Assembly: GCA_013420905.1 (NCBI GenBank)
Contig: JAAXNY010000013.1
Coordinates: 2,418,001 to 2,482,000 of the forward strand
DNA length: 64,000 nt
Origin: Collybia mongolica
Taxonomy: Eukaryota > Basidiomycota > Agaricomycetes > Agaricales > Clitocybaceae
Direction: 5' to 3'
The notes beneath the pieces were generated by a model. That model was not told the DNA's origin. It saw only the letters and a list, made by a program, of their open reading frames with translations, and ran no database searches. Positions 9,309 through 20,068 of this stretch are shown here, in pieces. Both the position numbers and the translations under genes were made by a program. Positions within the stretch are counted from its first letter, which is position 1. The number at the start of each line of letters is the position of its first letter.

Positions 9309-12041
9309 ATGGTGCAAGGCAAACATATACTATCGGAGGATGAGGATGAGTGTCAGCAACCGGTGAACAAGTCACAGAGGACAGCAGACATTGAAGGTGA
9401 GCATTCACATACTCCTGTCATATTCACGTTATCAAGTTAATCTTTAGAAACTCAGTTGATACGACCATCCCAAGGTCACGAGGGTAAGCTTTGTTTTATT
9501 TATTACCTTTTGCATTATGAGACATTCCCATCCAGGCCACAGTGACAAACGACCAAAACGGGCTAACCACGGCAAAGGAGGAGTAGTCGCCCAACTTCTA
9601 AAGGTGGGCGAACAGATAACTCAAACACGCAAGAAGAAACCAATCACAACAAAATTGGGAAATAATATGCCTAAAGAAGTAACTCCGAACATAATGGCTC
9701 CGCCAGTAGTGAAAACCAGGGTTAGAAAAGGCATGGAAAGCATTGTGAGTACTTGGCTTTTCATCTCAATCACAACTGACATCAATAGCCCACGATTATC
9801 CCCTTGCGTAAGGAAGACCCTCCCCTTGGATCAGGTGCTCCACAGCCTATTGCCCAAAACCACATTGACAACACAGACACTCGCTTCGGGTTCCGAGCTG
9901 GTCCACGTGGTACACGTACATCACATTCAAAAGCCCTGGGATCTCACATACCCATTCCAGCCACTCACGTGCCAGCCTCAATAGTACATCGAAGACCTGT
10001 GCTACTGCCCAAATTCCAACTGCACGCGGACCATCAAAGCCAAGTAGAACAAAAGAAACTCAAGCAAGCCACGTCTAGGGTTGCCGCAGGTGAAAAACAT
10101 TGCCCAACTCTTCTATCAACAAAAGCCCAAATTCTGGACTGTATACTGACACCTCAACCAGACCGTGCACTTTCTGAGGTTATTCCAGACTCTGAAGAAG
10201 AGCATCAAAGCTCCCACAGTGATTCGGAACAGAGTCAAAAAGACAAGAGTGACAGCTGTAGTGGGGAGGAGGATGGAGGTTCCAAAGGCTCAGTTCGCAG
10301 CGACAGTGGGGGGGACAGAGAGAACCCTTTTGATGAAGGCCAAGGTGATACAATAGTTAATCTCCTTGATTTGGTTGATAAACATGACCCAGATGACATG
10401 ATAGAAATGCAACAAGATCCGAACGCAAATGATGCATACAATGAAAACCGTGAGTTTCTTGTTGACAACTACATTTCTGACATCAACTTTAACATAGAAA
10501 ATATGGATATTGATGAAGAATCACCAGGCGAAGAGGATGAACATTATGCTCGGGAACTTCACCGGCATTCCATCCCAGGTAAGCATAAAGTTTAGTCGGT
10601 TGCATCAATTTCACAGCAGTATTATACTTCTATAGCTGATGCACCCCAATCGCCTGACGCATACTCTGTGCTGGCTTTGCACCATGCAACGAACCGAAAA
10701 ATCCGTGCCCCAGATCCCATTGATCTTGATCATCCTAACAGCCACCGAAACCCTATCACCAACCCTTCAAGGCACCGCCGCAATCATTCACATGGCACTA
10801 AGGGTGCCAACAATGAGGACGTCGATGATGAGGATGTCAACAATGAGGATGCCAGTGACAAGGATGCTGATGATGGGGATGATCCCATACTGCCCCCCTC
10901 GAAGACCCGCATGCCACAGAATTCTCAAAATATTACTGACAAATCCCCAACACGTACACAGTTGGGTTTCTACAGCGACAGTCCTGTGTGGATGAACCTT
11001 ATTGAGTTCGCGAAGAATCACCACCGCCTACATCTCTATACCAGCAAGAACAGTTTCCCCGAACGTGCAGCAGCCACCTTGGGTATTGCATTAAAAAGTA
11101 TTATGCAAGGTATCTTGATTCATGAGAGTGATCCTGACTCTGAGCCTCTCGATGACTGTGAGTATTTGAATTTCACACCACTTCATGCTGAATCATGCTT
11201 TTCGTTAGATTACTTTGATAAACATGCTTTGTCAATTCTTGTATGTCATATTAACATCTCCCCCTTGTATTTCTAATCTCGTGCGATTTCAAGATATTTG
11301 AGGATGGTGCATCCTACCGTGGTAAAATGAAAACTATGGGCCGCGAGATTTTGCTCGCCCACTTCCAAGATGTTCTACGGCCCCGTCTAGACAAGAAGAC
11401 CTTCAAAAACAAATCAGTGCGCCTTGCAAAAATTGTTAGTGATGTCGAGGCCTTGCTGCACCATGGGTCATTTTTGCGAGGTGGTCTTGATAAAAATGTA
11501 TCGGATATTTTCTTCGGGTTTGAAAATATATATTAACCTTCCTCTATACCAGGGAAAGACAAAGAACTTTGGACATGCCGTCCTTGCAGACCTATGTCAA
11601 CAATTTTATTACGGAAATAAAGATAGTCTGGGTATTTTATTTCCAAATCATTTCTGCTCGGAGCTCCCGCGCCCATGTTTAGCCATGGCATGTGCTTGTG
11701 TATGTTTAGTATTTGAGCCTCAGCCTTGCCTCACTAACCCTAAAAACACCTTGCAGCTTGTTAACTGCCTCCGCGAGTATGTGACAGGAATACACATTTC
11801 CATCAGCTTCGAAGGCAAGGTGTTTGGACCAGTACAGACTTCAATGCTTGACCTGATCCATGAGCTCGATAACCATACCTATCATAGTTCCCGAATTACT
11901 CAGTTATTGGAGGACATTGCTTGGGCAGGAGGGTATGTAGTTTTTGATCAATCATTTAGTGGTGCTGATATGGTATTTAGGGTACAATCAGGGAAAGATT
12001 CTAACAAGATTGACCTCGGTTTTTGTAATGTTCTTGATTGA
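9309..12041 (+). CDS. DUF6532-like nuclear-type protein of unknown function, ten exons, intact
   Basis: Exons: 9309-9396, 9448-9483, 9536-9744, 9789-10578, 10636-11157, 11209-11240, 11294-11497, 11553-11699, 11757-11932, 11981-12041. All junctions are GT-AG and in frame, giving 754 aa. The N terminus is basic (KRPKRANHGKGGVVAQLLKV), a form common in Agaricomycete multi-copy proteins. Then comes a long acidic, Ser/Asp-rich region (residues about 210-420) with an imperfect NNEDVDDEDV repeat. The C-terminal 250 residues contain FGHAVLADLCQQFYYGNKDS, GILFPNHF, LVNCLREYVTG and ITQLLEDIAWAG. This fits the DUF6532 pattern: 'W(F/Y)...D..(V/I)LFP..F.P.P...LA(L/M)......L.E(W/Y)..G'. Its function is unknown. 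Such genes are often amplified near transposons, and this one shares a repeat-rich neighbourhood with the Plavaka gene. Confidence 0.65.
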
Positions 12042-12440
12042 TTGTTGGACTTAGCTACTAGAATCCTTGTTACCCATTAAATTCGTAGACAATGGCCCAC
12101 CACACCAAAAATATGGCAATGTAATGGAATACTGTTTGCCCTATTCTTCCAGGCTGTACAAATCTCAAAAGCAAGGGGTGTATCTGCAGACTAGAACTGT
12201 ATTCTCTTATGCTCTGCACAGTAATAGGTGTAATCTCCTATGCTCTGCCCAGTAATAAGTGGAGCTATTCAGAACCTTGTAGCACTTTACAGGAGGGCAT
12301 AAATTGAACTATGACTGCTGAGAGCTGTGGAGGTCTGCACAGAATTGTACAGCAACAGAACCTACTCTATGGCATCTATGGCACTATGGGTGTCTATGGG
12401 TATCTATGCAGGGCTGCTAGCAGATCTCCACAGGGGACCC
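12042..12440. repeat. CpG-poor tail with CCATAG/CTATGG repeats
   Basis: This stretch has almost no CpG and has the motif ctatgg or variants about five times in 50 bp at 12365-12413 (ctatggcatctatggcac, tatgggtgtctatggg). In reverse orientation it resembles 1274-1303. It could be a transposon terminus. No coding sequence was seen. Confidence 0.35.
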
Positions 12441-12624
12441 AGGATTTGCTGATGCTTTTCGTCTCCACTGCATTGACAGGCGCGACTCCAGCTTTAAATT
12501 TCCAGATTTGCCCTCTCGGGAATACGAACCTCCGGGGCGGCTTTTCAAGAAGACACACGGGCAGGTGCGGCTTAGACTAATACGAACATGGTCTGTTCGG
12601 GACGATACATTGGGAACGCTTCAT

Positions 12625-12750
12625 TTCAGAGCTTATAAGAAAGGACACTTTATTCCCCTCCTCCATATCTACTACCTCTTTGTACTCCATCCTTTCATCG
12701 TGAGTTGTCCAAAACTTGCAGTACCCTCGCATCAACGTAAAACCTCGCAG
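12625..12750 (+). promoter_or_regulatory. Promoter/5' leader of the cyanovirin-like gene
   Basis: A TATA-like string (gcttataagaaagg, near 12631) lies about 115 bp before the ATG at 12751. It is followed by a C/T-rich stretch (attcccctcctccatatc), typical for fungal transcription start regions. A GTGAGT...TTGCAG pair at 12699-12719 could be a 5' leader intron of only about 20 nt, which is too short, so I do not count it. Confidence 0.35.
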
Positions 12751-13703
12751 ATGTCGACGATCACAAATTTCCAAATCGACGACCAGTGGGTTGTGACGGC
12801 CGATTGCTCAGACGACTCGGGCACCACACACACTCATTCTTTTGTGTTCAAAGACTACATTGGGTGCGACAGTGAGGGCACACTCCATAATGCCTTCAAA
12901 GGAGACAACGTTAGGGAACTGTATTCCGACACTTGGCCTCTCCCAACCATCACGACAGAAGGCCATCTCACCTGGACGCATCCGGATAAAACTACGTAAG
13001 CACCTACTAGTACTAGTTTTTAACGCTGCTGAAACCAACATCTTTGCAGAGTCACGGAAGCGGAAATGTCTGAATTTATGGAAAATATCCATGGGCATTT
13101 CGGTATGACTGATGTCGCGGGTGCTATTCTCATACCCAAGGAGTTTACGGATGGTTTCCTCGAGCAACTAAAAGTCGCGCTCACTGACCCAGGCGATTCG
13201 GCATCTGCAAGCGGACCAGTCTTTGAGCGCGCGTGGCACAAGGATGGCAAGACTCAGGTATTTTACGCTAAGCGTGCCGGCGAGGAGATTGGGGAGTACT
13301 TCAAAGTTTACGATGTTGTCTCTCAAGCTGCCGTGGTAAAGATATCAACGGCAAGTAGCTAGTAATTGCTGTTGTGACCGTCGGGCTAACAAATAGATAT
13401 TTACTTGTGCAGGATACGGGAATACCAATCCAGGATGTCGATATTGCTGTCTTCGAGGCCAGGACAGATACTTATATTGGAGCCTATATTGGCAAGGAAG
13501 TATCCCTCAATCTAATTTCTGGATCCGCCAGTATATTCGATTTTAAGCTCGGAGTTGGAGCCTCTACTGGTTTCGGGATTAAAGATGATTCAGTAGAAGC
13601 TAAGCTTCTAGGGTGTGGTTTTTCCTTCGGCAAACGCATTGAAATCTCGGCATTTGGTTCTAGCTTTGGTATGAATTTTGGGAGGCTTAAGTGGTGGAAG
13701 TGA
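12751..13703 (+). CDS. Small protein with a cyanovirin-N-like N terminus and a Gly-rich C terminus (tentative)
   Basis: Exons: 12751-12995, 13050-13350, 13413-13703, giving 278 aa. The second intron would be GC-AG (donor GCAAGT at 13351). An in-frame GT donor at 13336 is possible and would drop five residues. The first 50 residues, FQIDDQWVVTADCSDDSG then FVFKDYIGCDSEGTL, follow the CVNH pattern 'W.L.A.C....G......(I/V).L...IG...G.L', although the usual first Cys is absent. The rest has no family I know. It ends with a strand-rich GVGASTGFGIKDDSVEAKLL and ISAFGSSFGMNFGRL, like a short beta-domain. No signal peptide is present. A 3'-UTR intron (13708-13765) follows the stop. The last 330 bp of the locus are copied at 33475-33806. 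Confidence 0.5.
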
Positions 13704-13912
13704 GCAGGTAAGAGGCTGTTTCTTGTAATACCAATGTACGACTAAGTTGATGTTTTTTTTTGCAGAACAATCCACAATTAGGGCTGACTGCACGCAGAAC
13801 AGGCTCGCGTTTCGATCTTTCTATATTTCTTTATAGTATCCAGCCTTCGCTGACCCCCCACGAAACTCATTTATCCGTGTTCTTTTCATATATGCGTACC
13901 ATTCTTAATGAT
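13583..13912 (+). repeat. Source copy of a 330-bp inverted duplication (see 33475-33806)
   Basis: From agatgattcagtagaagc to attcttaatgat this segment is nearly identical, in reverse complement, to 33475-33806. It covers the last 40 codons of the gene, the 3'-UTR intron and the tail. I count about four differences: one G/C in the FGMNF codons, the intron acceptor tgcag versus tgtag, the T-run length, and one inserted g. Confidence 0.9.
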
Positions 13913-15600
13913 ATGCTGTTCGAATGATTGTCGTATGTGTAGACAGCTCTACATGCGGGCCCTGTACCAATTTCAACCGTTCAACTATCGTAGATTGCAT
14001 TGATGACTGTTATCAATGCAAAATTCGTGCTCTTTTCATCGCTACAGTTTATGTAAATGTGCAGTTCTAAGTCAGCCGGCAACATTTATACAACTCATAC
14101 ATCATGTATAGTGCCGAGGAGGAGCGAGTTGTCCCATATCCCATAAAGAGGGTAGGGAGTGTGGACGAGTTGATCAATGGTACAAACGATCTTCTTTGTA
14201 TATCGTATTTGTTGCGATTGTGAGAAGAGTCAAAGCATGGCCTGTGACGTGAGGAGAGTCATGAGTCTGTGGGTCATAGCAAACGGCCGTACTTCGTCCC
14301 GATGTTGAATCGCCCTCACAAGGATAAAAGTTTCCGATCGTTCATATGGAATTGATAGCAGGCAAAGCCTCCGAATGACAAAGTTCCAACTGTCACGGAA
14401 TCGATCGATAGCTCTACTCCAAGGTCCAAGGTCCTGAGCATGATTAGGAATTTTAGGAGGACCAGAGTATCCAAGGTGTTTCGCAGAAGTTCTGCCCTGT
14501 AAAATGAGATGGATGACTCCTAATGATGCGCCAGACACCTGTATGCTTCGATTTGGGTTGGGTTGGTACTCAGTGGGGGTCCGTACACCATTCCAAAGGG
14601 AAATATCTTTCCGAAGGATATTTATGTTTTTGGTGATATTCCAGTCAAAAGGTCCAAGGTGACTTGATAGTCCAGAGACAGGCTTCATAGGAACGAGAAG
14701 TGAATCCGCTCCCCCAAACGATTGTCCCACCCGGCCCCTAGTCAAGAAAAAAGGATTGACACCGTTTATGTATCCATAACGAATCGTGTTGCGTTCTTCG
14801 AGGTAAAAGTGGCGCGAGGCTACTCCAGGCTTCAAACTTGAATTGCTTCGAACCCAATGGTTGCCACCAGGACATAGTTACGAAAGTGCTCGGGTAGTAA
14901 TGCGTAGGCAACGTTCTTGTGGAAAAATACGACCGTCGCGTACCCGTCCTTGTGACCACCCAGCCTGTTCCAGGTACCGCACCCAAGGTTCTGATGGAAT
15001 AGGTTAAATAATTCTCTGAGGACTAGATACCCACGTCCCCGAAACACTGACATTGGAACCCCACTTTTATTACAGAAGCTCTACCCTGCGAAAGCGAGAA
15101 TGGTTTGGACACGGCCACATGACTATGGTTCAAAGGTGATCAGGGTTTACACATAAACAAACCATTCCACGCCAAAACTCTACATGTGAGACGAATTCCG
15201 AGCTCGATTTGCAGTAAGATTTTATGGAAGTCGGAACTTGGGTCCCGTTTGTGGGGTGGATCTATCCTCCCAAGTCTGTACGCATTATTGGAAGTTATTA
15301 GAATCGGGGACCATTGCAAAGGTAGATGGACTTTCACCGTACGATGGGCGTGTACGTGGTCCTGTTTGCCCAACGGTAGGGCCTTGAAACTTCTTTGAAT
15401 CCCGGCCGATCTTCCAAGTTGAGCACCATAGTTATGAGGGAAAGAGATTATAGTCCCCAACTACTTATAAACTCGCATGTTGGGATGTAGTAAAAATGAC
15501 GGTATAAGTGAGAAATGTCGGATTTGCATGTGGCGGCATCGTCCGTCGCAATGGACAGCAACTACTACAAACAACTCGAATACATCAACAATAGTGAATA
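13913..15600. other. No convincing gene; long minus-strand open frames of unknown value
   Basis: The longest open frame is 14835-14230 on the - strand (201 codons), preceded by 15053-14832 and 15460-15140. They could be pieces of one decayed gene (NAYRLGRIDPPHKRDPSSDF; AYALLPEHFRNYVLVATIGF; NFVIRRLCLLSIPYERSETF). None matches a family I know. Plus-strand frames in the same place are no better. I treat it as a possible relic. Confidence 0.3.
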
Positions 15601-16224
15601 GGGTCGTACAAAGTTGAACGCAGATTCGCAGACGCAGACGCTTTCCCACATATGCACCGTTATGTAAGGTGAAAGTTTATACTCCGCTCCGTCACGCTGT
15701 AGAGTCAGGAATCAGGATTCAAGTCAGTATAATATGATTATCCCTCCAATCTCTACTTGCAAGGATATCACCCGAGCCTACCTTACTATGATGATCACAC
15801 GAAATATTTTTTCGTCATTCTATGAGAACCTGAGCACCTAAAAAGACTTTATAGATTGTAAACAAGTATGACTATGATTTGTAGGAATAAATTCAGCGCG
15901 GATTTGAACTTCGGAGCCTTTGAATAGATTCTGGGGTGAAGAATCTCGTCCATTCGAAGGTGATGGGTATTAATTGGCGTGTCCTAGAGTCAAGTTGGGA
16001 ACAAATTTTGTGTATAAAGAGTTAAATGTATACGTAAGAACCGTGTGGAATAACCGCGACGGCGGTGGGGGGTGTCGCTGGGTAAACTTTCGATGCGCTC
16101 GCGGCTCGCTATCCTAAAAGTCACACTGTGTCACAAAACGGACTTCGAAAAATTCTTACATAATCCGGTGCATATGCGGGAAAGCGTCTGCGTCTGCGAA
16201 TCTGCGTTCAACTTTGTACGACCC
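15601..16224. mobile_element. Non-autonomous Tc1/mariner-like MITE with 59-bp inverted repeats
   Basis: The left end 15601-15659 starts gggtcgtacaaagttgaacg. The right end 16166-16224 is its reverse complement with one mismatch (cccaca versus cccgca). The similarity continues inward for another 10 bp with a small indel (tatgtaag on both sides). TA flanks both ends (15599-15600 and 16225-16226), the target duplication of the Tc1/mariner superfamily. The 506-bp interior has no open frame for a transposase, so mobility would need a transposase from elsewhere. Both ends and the target duplication are intact, so it inserted as a unit. Confidence 0.85.
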
Positions 16225-16226
16225 TA

Positions 16227-17492
16227 ATATTTACATGAATTCGGCTTTCTTCCCCCCCATACTTGATGATCTCGCGACCTCATTCATATGTAAGCCCTTG
16301 TCGTTCTCGCTTTTTTTACTTCACTCCCTGATTAGGGGTTATGATCGTTTTTAGTTGATTTTTATGTTGAACTGTCGTAAGCAAGCGGCATCTCGTAGCT
16401 GATATGATATGTCGATTGAACCTTTCACCGCCTGTCATCCTTGATCCGAAGATATTGTAACTCCAGGCTCCAGTTTCCAACCAAACGAACCTCTTTAGTT
16501 CGGAAATACTGGCTAACGCGTAACCAGCGGCCACAATGTTTTTAATACACTCGACATTCGTTTTGAGGGCGTTTTGGGTCTCATAACAGATGAATGGGGC
16601 GGATGGCGAGTTATGAGACACGGACTCTGGTGCGTTGCACTGCATCCCTGCGTTTTTCGACCATTCATATACGACGTATTCAGGACCTACGTTCTGGGAT
16701 ATTCTCCGTCAGGAATGCAATAAATCCGTCACTCACCACGACATCCACATTAGCAGACATGGCATATTTGCGCCTTTACATGGGATGAGAAGAAGATGGT
16801 TGGAGAGGTGAATCACACGAATTCCCCCATGCCGTTCATACGAGAAGGGTAACCAACCTCTTCAGTAGGTGATCGCGTGAGAGTTCGTCAGCGGCAGCTA
16901 TGGGATTACAACTCAGCGAATGCCTGTGTGGTGCAAAGTATGATTCTGATAAGTAATGCTCTAGATCATCTGGTCAGCATAAGTCTTCATTGCGGTAGAT
17001 CCCGTGACGAGCTATATATTTTTGATAAATTCCAGTGTTCTTTTCCCAGCGCAGCACCATGACAGTTCTACATTCCATTGGCGTTGGGAAATAGATATCA
17101 GCTATGTGGAATTTAATGAGTAATCCACCCCACTCCAAACTACCTTGACATTGCCCTACGAGTCGACGACGACAGTCCTTGATATACAATCTTCGGATTA
17201 GCAGCTGCCTAGAAGGCTACTCCAAGACCTTTACAGCTTTCTCAGGAATTTGGGCGGCCGTTGAAAGGACCTTTGTTTCTCAGAAGGATCGGTCACGTAT
17301 GTTACCAGAGCCGTGCCGAATACCACTCCGACTTCACGTCCAAATTCTCGCAGTCACATCTGGCAGCGTGAGTAGAAAAGTATTCTGGACAACCATTGGT
17401 TGCCTGCCGGCCGCTGCTATAGGTTATAAAGCTGATTGGATCGTACATTCGTCCCCGGCTCGCTTACCATGAACCCCTCACCTGGTACTATC
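16227..17492. other. No intact gene; scattered minus-strand fragments
   Basis: A 109-codon minus-strand frame (16645-16316: NIVAAGYALASISELKRFVW and WLETGAWSYNIFGSRMTGG) and a short one near 16761-16690 (MSANVDVVVSDGFIAFLTEN) look protein-like, but I do not recognise them and stops separate them. The last 150 bp are the promoter side of the hydrolase gene, with a TATA-like gctataggttataaagctg at about 17414. Confidence 0.3.
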
Positions 17493-18694
17493 ATGAACTC
17501 TGACCATTACCGGACGACAACTACTCGACGTGGATATGTATATTCATATTATTTTAAGCCCTCAGCCGTAGGCAAACTTCCTGTGCTCTTTCTGCACGGC
17601 TTCCCCTCGACACATCGCGACTGGTCTTCACAAATCACATACTTCATACAGAATGGTTATGGCGTTATAGCTCCTGACCTGTTGGGTTATGGCAAGACCA
17701 GTGCACCCGAAGACGCAGGCGAGTACAAACTGCGGGCTATGGGTCAAGATGTCATAGACATCCTCATCGATTTGAAGCTGCAGAATGTAATTGCTGTCGC
17801 GCATGACTGGTATTTCCATTTCAGTTAGACTGTGATTCATGCACTCAGTCACGTAATTTCAGGGGCTGTTTCCTTCTCTCTCGTCTTCTTAACACTCATA
17901 TAGAGTATTTTGTTGGCGCTGCTTTTTTGACGTTGGGATATCTCCCTCCCCAGCCCAATTTCGACTTCAAGACAGAGATATCAGCGCTGAATAAGCGCTA
18001 TGGATATGACATATTTGGCTACTGGGACTTCTTTGCTGCTGATGACGCCGTTTCTTTATCCGAAAAGAATGTGCGTTGAATCATTGCTGGTCTCGCACTT
18101 TGCACGCTAAGCCAGACTGCAGATCGACTCATTTTATAGCCTTTTGTTCCCTGATGACCCCCTGATTTGGAAGACCGACATGGCACCTCTTCACAAGGCC
18201 AGAGAGTGGGTTGAGCAAAACAAGCAACGTCCTAGAGCAGCGTTTTGGACGGAAGAGGTGGGTTTCGGCATTAGCTTTACATTGACCCTAAAAACTGACC
18301 CAATTCTCAGGAAAAAGAAGCGCATAAAGCTGCTTTAATGCAGAAAGGCCTCAGAGGAGCGTACAATTGGTATCGAGCACGCTACAGGGCGCTAAACAAT
18401 GCTGATGAACAAGGTGGGTAGTGCAACGCTCATGCTGTTGTTGGCGACACAATAATAACTCGATCATCTTCGACTGTAGCTATTCCTGAAGAGGCTTTGA
18501 GGATCCCCATCCCGACGTTTTTAGGTGGCGCTACGAAGGATTATATTTGCGTCATTGAGGGTGCGAAGGAGGAGATGCCTAAGTATTGCTCGAACATGAC
18601 CATGAGGGCCTTTAATACCAGCCACTGGATCATGCTAGAGGCTCCTCAGGAGCTCAATGAAGCGCTGGAAGGGTTTTTTGTAACTCTTGCCTAG
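17493..18694 (+). CDS. Epoxide-hydrolase-like alpha/beta hydrolase, copy 1
   Basis: Exons: 17493-17809, 17863-18070, 18123-18257, 18311-18413, 18480-18694, giving 325 aa with all junctions GT-AG and in frame. The start at 17493 (MNSDHYRTTTTRRG) is chosen because copy 2 begins MNTDQFQTTTTRRG. The oxyanion-hole motif HGFPSTHRDW (residue about 36) and the nucleophile elbow AHDWG (Asp near residue 105, its following Trp codon split by intron 1) are present. So is the C-terminal His in NTSHW. This order (HGxP, GHDWG-like, GHW-like) is that of alpha/beta-fold epoxide hydrolases, which open epoxides to diols. The family member's substrate cannot be read. The cap region includes YDIFGYWDFFAADDA. A paralogue with identical exon structure lies 2.6 kb downstream. 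Confidence 0.85.
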
Positions 18695-19394
18695 TCGACG
18701 CTTCATGGCAAGAGGAGCATATATTTCCATATTTCGAAATCACACCGAATGTCGCCGTGGTCCCTCAAGGCTTTTCACGATAAACTATGTTCATGCTACC
18801 AAACATTTGGCTTCTTGGGTTGCGCGTCAGAAACTCCCTGAAATTCGAATAGTCGCGGGTACAACTCGGGTGAGCCAAGGGATAGTATGAAATATCAACC
18901 CTATTGTTCTTCGCGATATGCCGGAATATTGCCTGAATCACTCCATTCACGAAAAAAAATCCAAAAACCAATTTCATACATCTAACCTACCAACAAGTAA
19001 AAATAAATTCATTATCTGAAAGCTATTATTTATGTAATTATAACAAAAAGAGTTAAGCTTGGCAGTTGGCATATTTTTAGACCTTGTTCCGAACGGTGGT
19101 CACCTTTGAATTTCCTGCGTCATTCTCGAGGTTCATATAGAGGACGCCATTCCCTCCAGCGGAGGCGTTCGTCTCATTCCCCTCCATCAAAAAGAGTCCC
19201 CGATAAATTAGGAACGTTTAGAGCATCAGGGCACGTACATGACCCGCTCAATGATGGTATTTGTTTTCAACCCCGGCAAATCCATAGTCGAGAACCAGCT
19301 AGCAACCTATCTTCTCAGTACTGCACGCCAAATCGTGCGAAAGATACTTATGTGTGCGATGGTCTATCCAGAGACACAGTCGTACAAGACGGAA
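18695..19394. other. Intergenic; no gene recognised
   Basis: AT-rich at 18950-19080 (a polyadenylation-like tail region of the upstream gene). The plus-strand frame at 19106-19453 is Arg/Ser-rich and lies opposite the solute-binding relic, so I do not count it. Confidence 0.35.
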
Positions 19395-19655
19395 CTAAGG
19401 TGTGTGTGTTACGTCTAGTTCAACACCAGCCAAATTCTTACTCTGTCCCATAAGCATCCGAAAATAACAGCCCCCTAACTCCCTAATCACCTTCTCTTGC
19501 CGGGCCATCTCCGATGCAACACAACACACGAACAATATGGTCATTTTTGCGTTACCCACGCGGAATCCCAACAACATGCGGGCGGAGTTGAGCTCTGAGT
19601 CAGCAACATCGTCCGAGAATGGTGTCAACTCGTCATCATTTGGTGTTATAGCCAT
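19395..19655 (-). pseudogene. Relic of the PBP-like gene, C-terminal part (partner of hydrolase copy 1)
   Basis: The minus-strand frame contains ELNSARMLLGFRVGNAKMTI, then EMARQEKVIRELGG and MLMGQ. It aligns with LNPAHVLLGSRTADAEMPKL and GGQKVIREFEKGG of the complete gene ending at 21440. About 65 residues are recognisable. A short gap, an inserted hydrophobic bit (LFVCCV) and the lack of upstream exons show decay. It has the same place and orientation relative to hydrolase copy 1 as the intact gene has to copy 2. Confidence 0.7.
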
Positions 19656-20068
19656 AAAGGTCAGTCACCCATCGGTGGTTTTTCGGCTGCTGATGGGGAG
19701 TATGGGTCAGATTGGACTCCAATCCCCACATTACGTGGTCTTCAAGGATTTACTGAGACTCGGTACTTCTAGAGGATTGCAGCAATTCAGTTACACGAAG
19801 ATTACGCAGGGAAGGTGCATTTTGGGAACTTCGCCCGCACTACTGAAGTCAACCGTGATATTGAAAAACGTCGTGGCCCGATATGGTGCTTACAAGTACG
19901 GGCACGGCGATGCTGAGCTCATCTGCGGTAGAATTACCGCATCATGTGGTACGAGGCATCTCGTCGGCAGTCGTTGAAACCTTAGATTATAAGACTACTT
20001 GGATCTTACCCACCCATTCAAGTTGCTGAGCCTTGGACTCATTGTGGACCATACTTGCTTTACCAGAC
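19656..20068. other. No gene recognised; promoter side of hydrolase copy 2
   Basis: A plus-strand stretch reads DYAGKVHFGNFARTTEVNRD with stops nearby. It looks coding in origin but I cannot name it. Confidence 0.25.

Noticed and set aside
9804..9984. Alternative long frames overlapping exon 4 of the DUF6532-like gene
   Set aside because: The frame chosen continues without stop for 263 codons and joins both neighbours in phase. The other is a shadow.
12699..12720. GTGAGT...TTGCAG as a 5'-UTR intron of the cyanovirin-like gene
   Set aside because: At about 20 nt it is far below the intron length seen anywhere else in the window.
15880..15960. Minus-strand gaagttcaaatccgcgctga, resembling a tRNA B box, and a similar string gagttcaaatcccaagctc at 58695 (+)
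   Set aside because: No matching A box, anticodon arm or acceptor stem could be folded at either place. They may be chance or old tRNA-derived SINE remnants.
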